Below, one piece after another: positions 4,911 through 5,974 of a stretch of DNA of 5,974 nt. Each line of letters starts with the position of its first letter. Position 1 is the first letter of the stretch. A program made the position numbers and the translations under genes. The stretch is from Armatimonadota bacterium. GTDB lineage: Bacteria; Sysuimicrobiota; Sysuimicrobiia; Sysuimicrobiales; JACQTN01. The stretch spans positions 1-5,974 of the forward strand of contig JACQTN010000057.1 in assembly GCA_016210785.1 (NCBI GenBank). Reading direction: 5' to 3'. The notes beneath the pieces were generated by a model, which saw nothing but the letters and a program-made list of their open reading frames with translations, did no database searches and was not told where the DNA came from.

Positions 4911-5044
4911 GGCGCCGTGAGTCCGGCGAGCGCGGTAGAGTGGTGCACCTTGCCGCGACGTGGAACGGGCCGGCCGGTGCACCTACCACGAACGTGGAAC
5001 GTGCGGAGGTATCGGAAGGGGGCGCCGTGAGTTGGTGAGCGCGG
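4911..5044. repeat. Nested direct repeats: 34-bp tandem pair flanked by a 24-25-base repeat
   Basis: The inner pair (4942-4967 and 4976-5001) shares GGTGCACCT, a 7-base variable spacer and ACGTGGAACG, with a period of exactly 34 bases. The outer pair (4911-4935 and 5021-5044) shares GGCGCCGTGAGT, then a one-base length difference, then GGyGAGCGCGG. A further GTCGGTGAGCGCGG lies at 4899-4912. The conserved blocks with variable spacers look like binding sites or decayed repeats rather than coding sequence. Two copies are too few for a CRISPR. Confidence 0.5.
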
Positions 5045-5103
5045 GAGGACGATCCGGCTCGCGCGAACGGAGCACGTGCCGGGATCGCCCTCCCCCTCCG
5101 AAA

Positions 5104-5718
5104 TCAGCGCCAGGGATTGCGGCCTCCGGAGTCCACCGGCTGGTCCATGAGGGTGGCGGCGACCGGTATCGGCCTCGGCGTGGCCGTGCCACCCGTGCCG
5201 CCCGCGGTTGTCGGAGCGGTGGCAGGTGCCGTGCCGTTGGCAGGCGTCGCCGCAGGCGAGGCGGCGGTCGCGGTCGATGCGGTGGTCGTGGTTGCCGTGG
5301 CGCCGTTTGTCACCGCGGTGGCGGGTGCGTTGGGGCGGCCGCGGAAGAGCGCGGCCAGCCCGTTGCGCACGCCCGAAACCGCGCCGGTGATCAGGTTGCC
5401 GATCCACCCGAAGAACTGCTGCACCAGGGCCAGCGGGCCCCACGGGCGCGGCGCGGCCTGAGCCACGCCGGCGCCTTGCGCCGTCCTCACGGCAGAGGCC
5501 GCCGCGGACTGGAAGGAAGCCGGCGCCACCGGGGCCACGGACGCCACGGGCGACGCCGTCTGCACCGGCACGGCCGGCTTGAGGGGTACGGAGGCCGCCG
5601 CCTGCTGGGGCGCGTCCTCGATCTTCGTCAGGATGTCCTCGAAGCTGGCGCTGCCCTGCACGTACGAGCGCGCGGGCTCGGTGGCCGGGAGCTGACCGGT
5701 GACGCCTTCGATTCTCAT
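5104..5718 (-). CDS. Ala/Pro/Thr-rich protein of unknown function
   Basis: This 204-residue protein is of a family I do not recognise. An ordered-looking N-terminus (1-36, with SASFEDILTKIE) is followed by an Ala/Pro/Val-rich stretch (about 37-90). A short hydrophobic or amphipathic segment comes next (about 93-127, WGPLALVQQFFGWIGNLITG then GLAALFRGRP). An Ala/Thr/Gly-rich tail (about 131-182) and a short polar C-terminus ending GGRNPWR complete it. There is no signal peptide. The start is well supported: AGGAGG lies 5 bases before the ATG and no upstream start is in frame. The MRIxG opening with an FxxIL motif faintly recalls small flagellar-operon proteins, but I would not assign that. It follows another minus-strand gene by 90 bases and may be in its operon. 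The composition alone would tolerate a spurious frame, but the ribosome site and neighbouring gene direction argue for a real one. Confidence 0.6.
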   Translation of the reverse strand: MRIEGVTGQLPATEPARSYVQGSASFEDILTKIEDAPQQAAASVPLKPAVPVQTASPVASVAPVAPASFQSAAASAVRTAQGAGVAQAAPRPWGPLALVQQFFGWIGNLITGAVSGVRNGLAALFRGRPNAPATAVTNGATATTTTASTATAASPAATPANGTAPATAPTTAGGTGGTATPRPIPVAATLMDQPVDSGGRNPWR

Positions 5719-5808
5719 CGCTTCCTCCTCGTTCTCTCGCGCGGTGCGCGCGGGGTATTACATCAGCGGCGTGGGTGCCGTGAACACCTCCTGGTCTGCG
5801 GCGTCGGC

Positions 5809-5974
5809 CTAGGCGCGCCGGCGGCGCAGAGGCGTTCGTTGGGTGGCCAGCGCAGCGCGGAACGTTGCCTCGGCGGGATCGGTGCTCGCGCGGCGCCGGC
5901 GCGGGGGCGACGCGGGGGGCGCCACGGTAGCCACCTGTGCCGCGGTCTGCAGCTCGGCCAGCACGCGCTCGGCC
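5809..5974 (-). CDS. C-terminal end (54 codons) of a protein of unknown function
   Basis: The frame enters from the right edge and stops with TAG at 5809-5811. The visible residues read AERVLAELQTAAQVATVAPP, then a Pro/Arg-rich linker (PPRRRRA), a possibly helical STDPAEATFRAALATQ, and a basic end, RTPLRRRRA. The first part looks like the end of an amphipathic helix. No family is recognisable from this fragment. It is in the same direction as the Ala/Pro/Thr-rich gene 90 bases downstream, and both share disordered, Ala/Pro-rich composition, which suggests one operon. Of the three minus-strand frames, this one gives the most protein-like reading. Confidence 0.5.
   Translation of the reverse strand, partial: AERVLAELQTAAQVATVAPPASPPRRRRASTDPAEATFRAALATQRTPLRRRRA

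Larger units (their letters stand above)
4785..5103. other. Gene-free convergent intergenic region with repeats
   Basis: No credible gene lies in these 319 bases; the short open frames lack ribosome sites and recognisable protein character. It contains a two-tier hairpin (4824-4859), two 34-bp-period tandem repeat units (4942-5001), a 24-25-base repeat at 4911-4935 and 5021-5044, and four scattered copies of TGGAACG (4791, 4863, 4961, 4995). It lies between the 3' ends of a plus-strand and a minus-strand gene, so repeats here are not explained by a promoter for either. Confidence 0.5.

Noticed and set aside
4786..4989. Minus-strand frame ending with a protein-like hydrophobic stretch (MLQIGIADLRM and onward)
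   Set aside because: The likely internal ATG has no ribosome site and the codons coincide with the two-tier hairpin and repeats, so structure rather than coding best explains it.
4899..5044. Possible CRISPR array
   Set aside because: There are only two repeat units, spacers of 7 bases and no cas genes.

Overview
The window reads as a piece of a GC-rich bacterial chromosome. Codons end mostly in G or C, genes often start with GTG, and strong GGAGG-type ribosome binding sites precede most of them. No tRNA, rRNA, insertion sequence, phage gene or CRISPR array is visible. I cannot name the phylum. The cytochrome bd-like oxidase next to several small cupredoxins recalls metal- or nitrogen-oxidising and deep-branching soil or thermal-water bacteria, but that is only an impression from family knowledge.

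Layout. Bases 1-1871 carry a minus-strand operon of three genes: a secreted cupredoxin (1871 to 1338), a cupredoxin lipoprotein (1285 to 767), and the first 254 residues of a multi-span cytochrome bd-like oxidase subunit I (764 to beyond the left edge). Bases 1872-2213 form a divergent intergenic region with an 18-bp imperfect palindrome near its middle. Bases 2214-3169 carry two plus-strand genes: a P19/Tp34-like periplasmic iron/copper-binding protein and a third cupredoxin. A 208-base, hairpin-rich leader comes before a purine-type phosphoribosyltransferase (3378-3905). A 164-base gap with two competing hairpins then precedes a NarL/LuxR-type regulator (4070-4708) whose receiver domain has lost every phosphorylation residue I could align. 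A 16-bp terminator-like stem follows. The stretch 4785-5103 is gene-free but holds repeats and a two-tier hairpin. On the right, two minus-strand genes of unknown function run in from the edge: the last 54 codons of one (5809-5974) and an Ala/Pro/Thr-rich 204-residue protein (5104-5718).

How it may work together. Four of the eight genes encode exported, small, probably metal-binding beta-sandwich proteins, and a fifth encodes a haem oxidase-like membrane protein. The simplest reading is an extracytoplasmic electron-transfer and metal-handling module. In it the cupredoxins shuttle electrons to or from the bd-like oxidase, and the P19-like protein binds iron or copper. The phosphoribosyltransferase, the aspartate-less regulator and the right-hand genes have no evident link to the module beyond proximity.

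The most notable observations are the cluster itself, a perfect 13-bp hairpin that buries the ribosome binding site of the lipoprotein cupredoxin, the degenerate receiver domain, and structured, repeat-bearing non-coding stretches upstream and downstream of the regulator.
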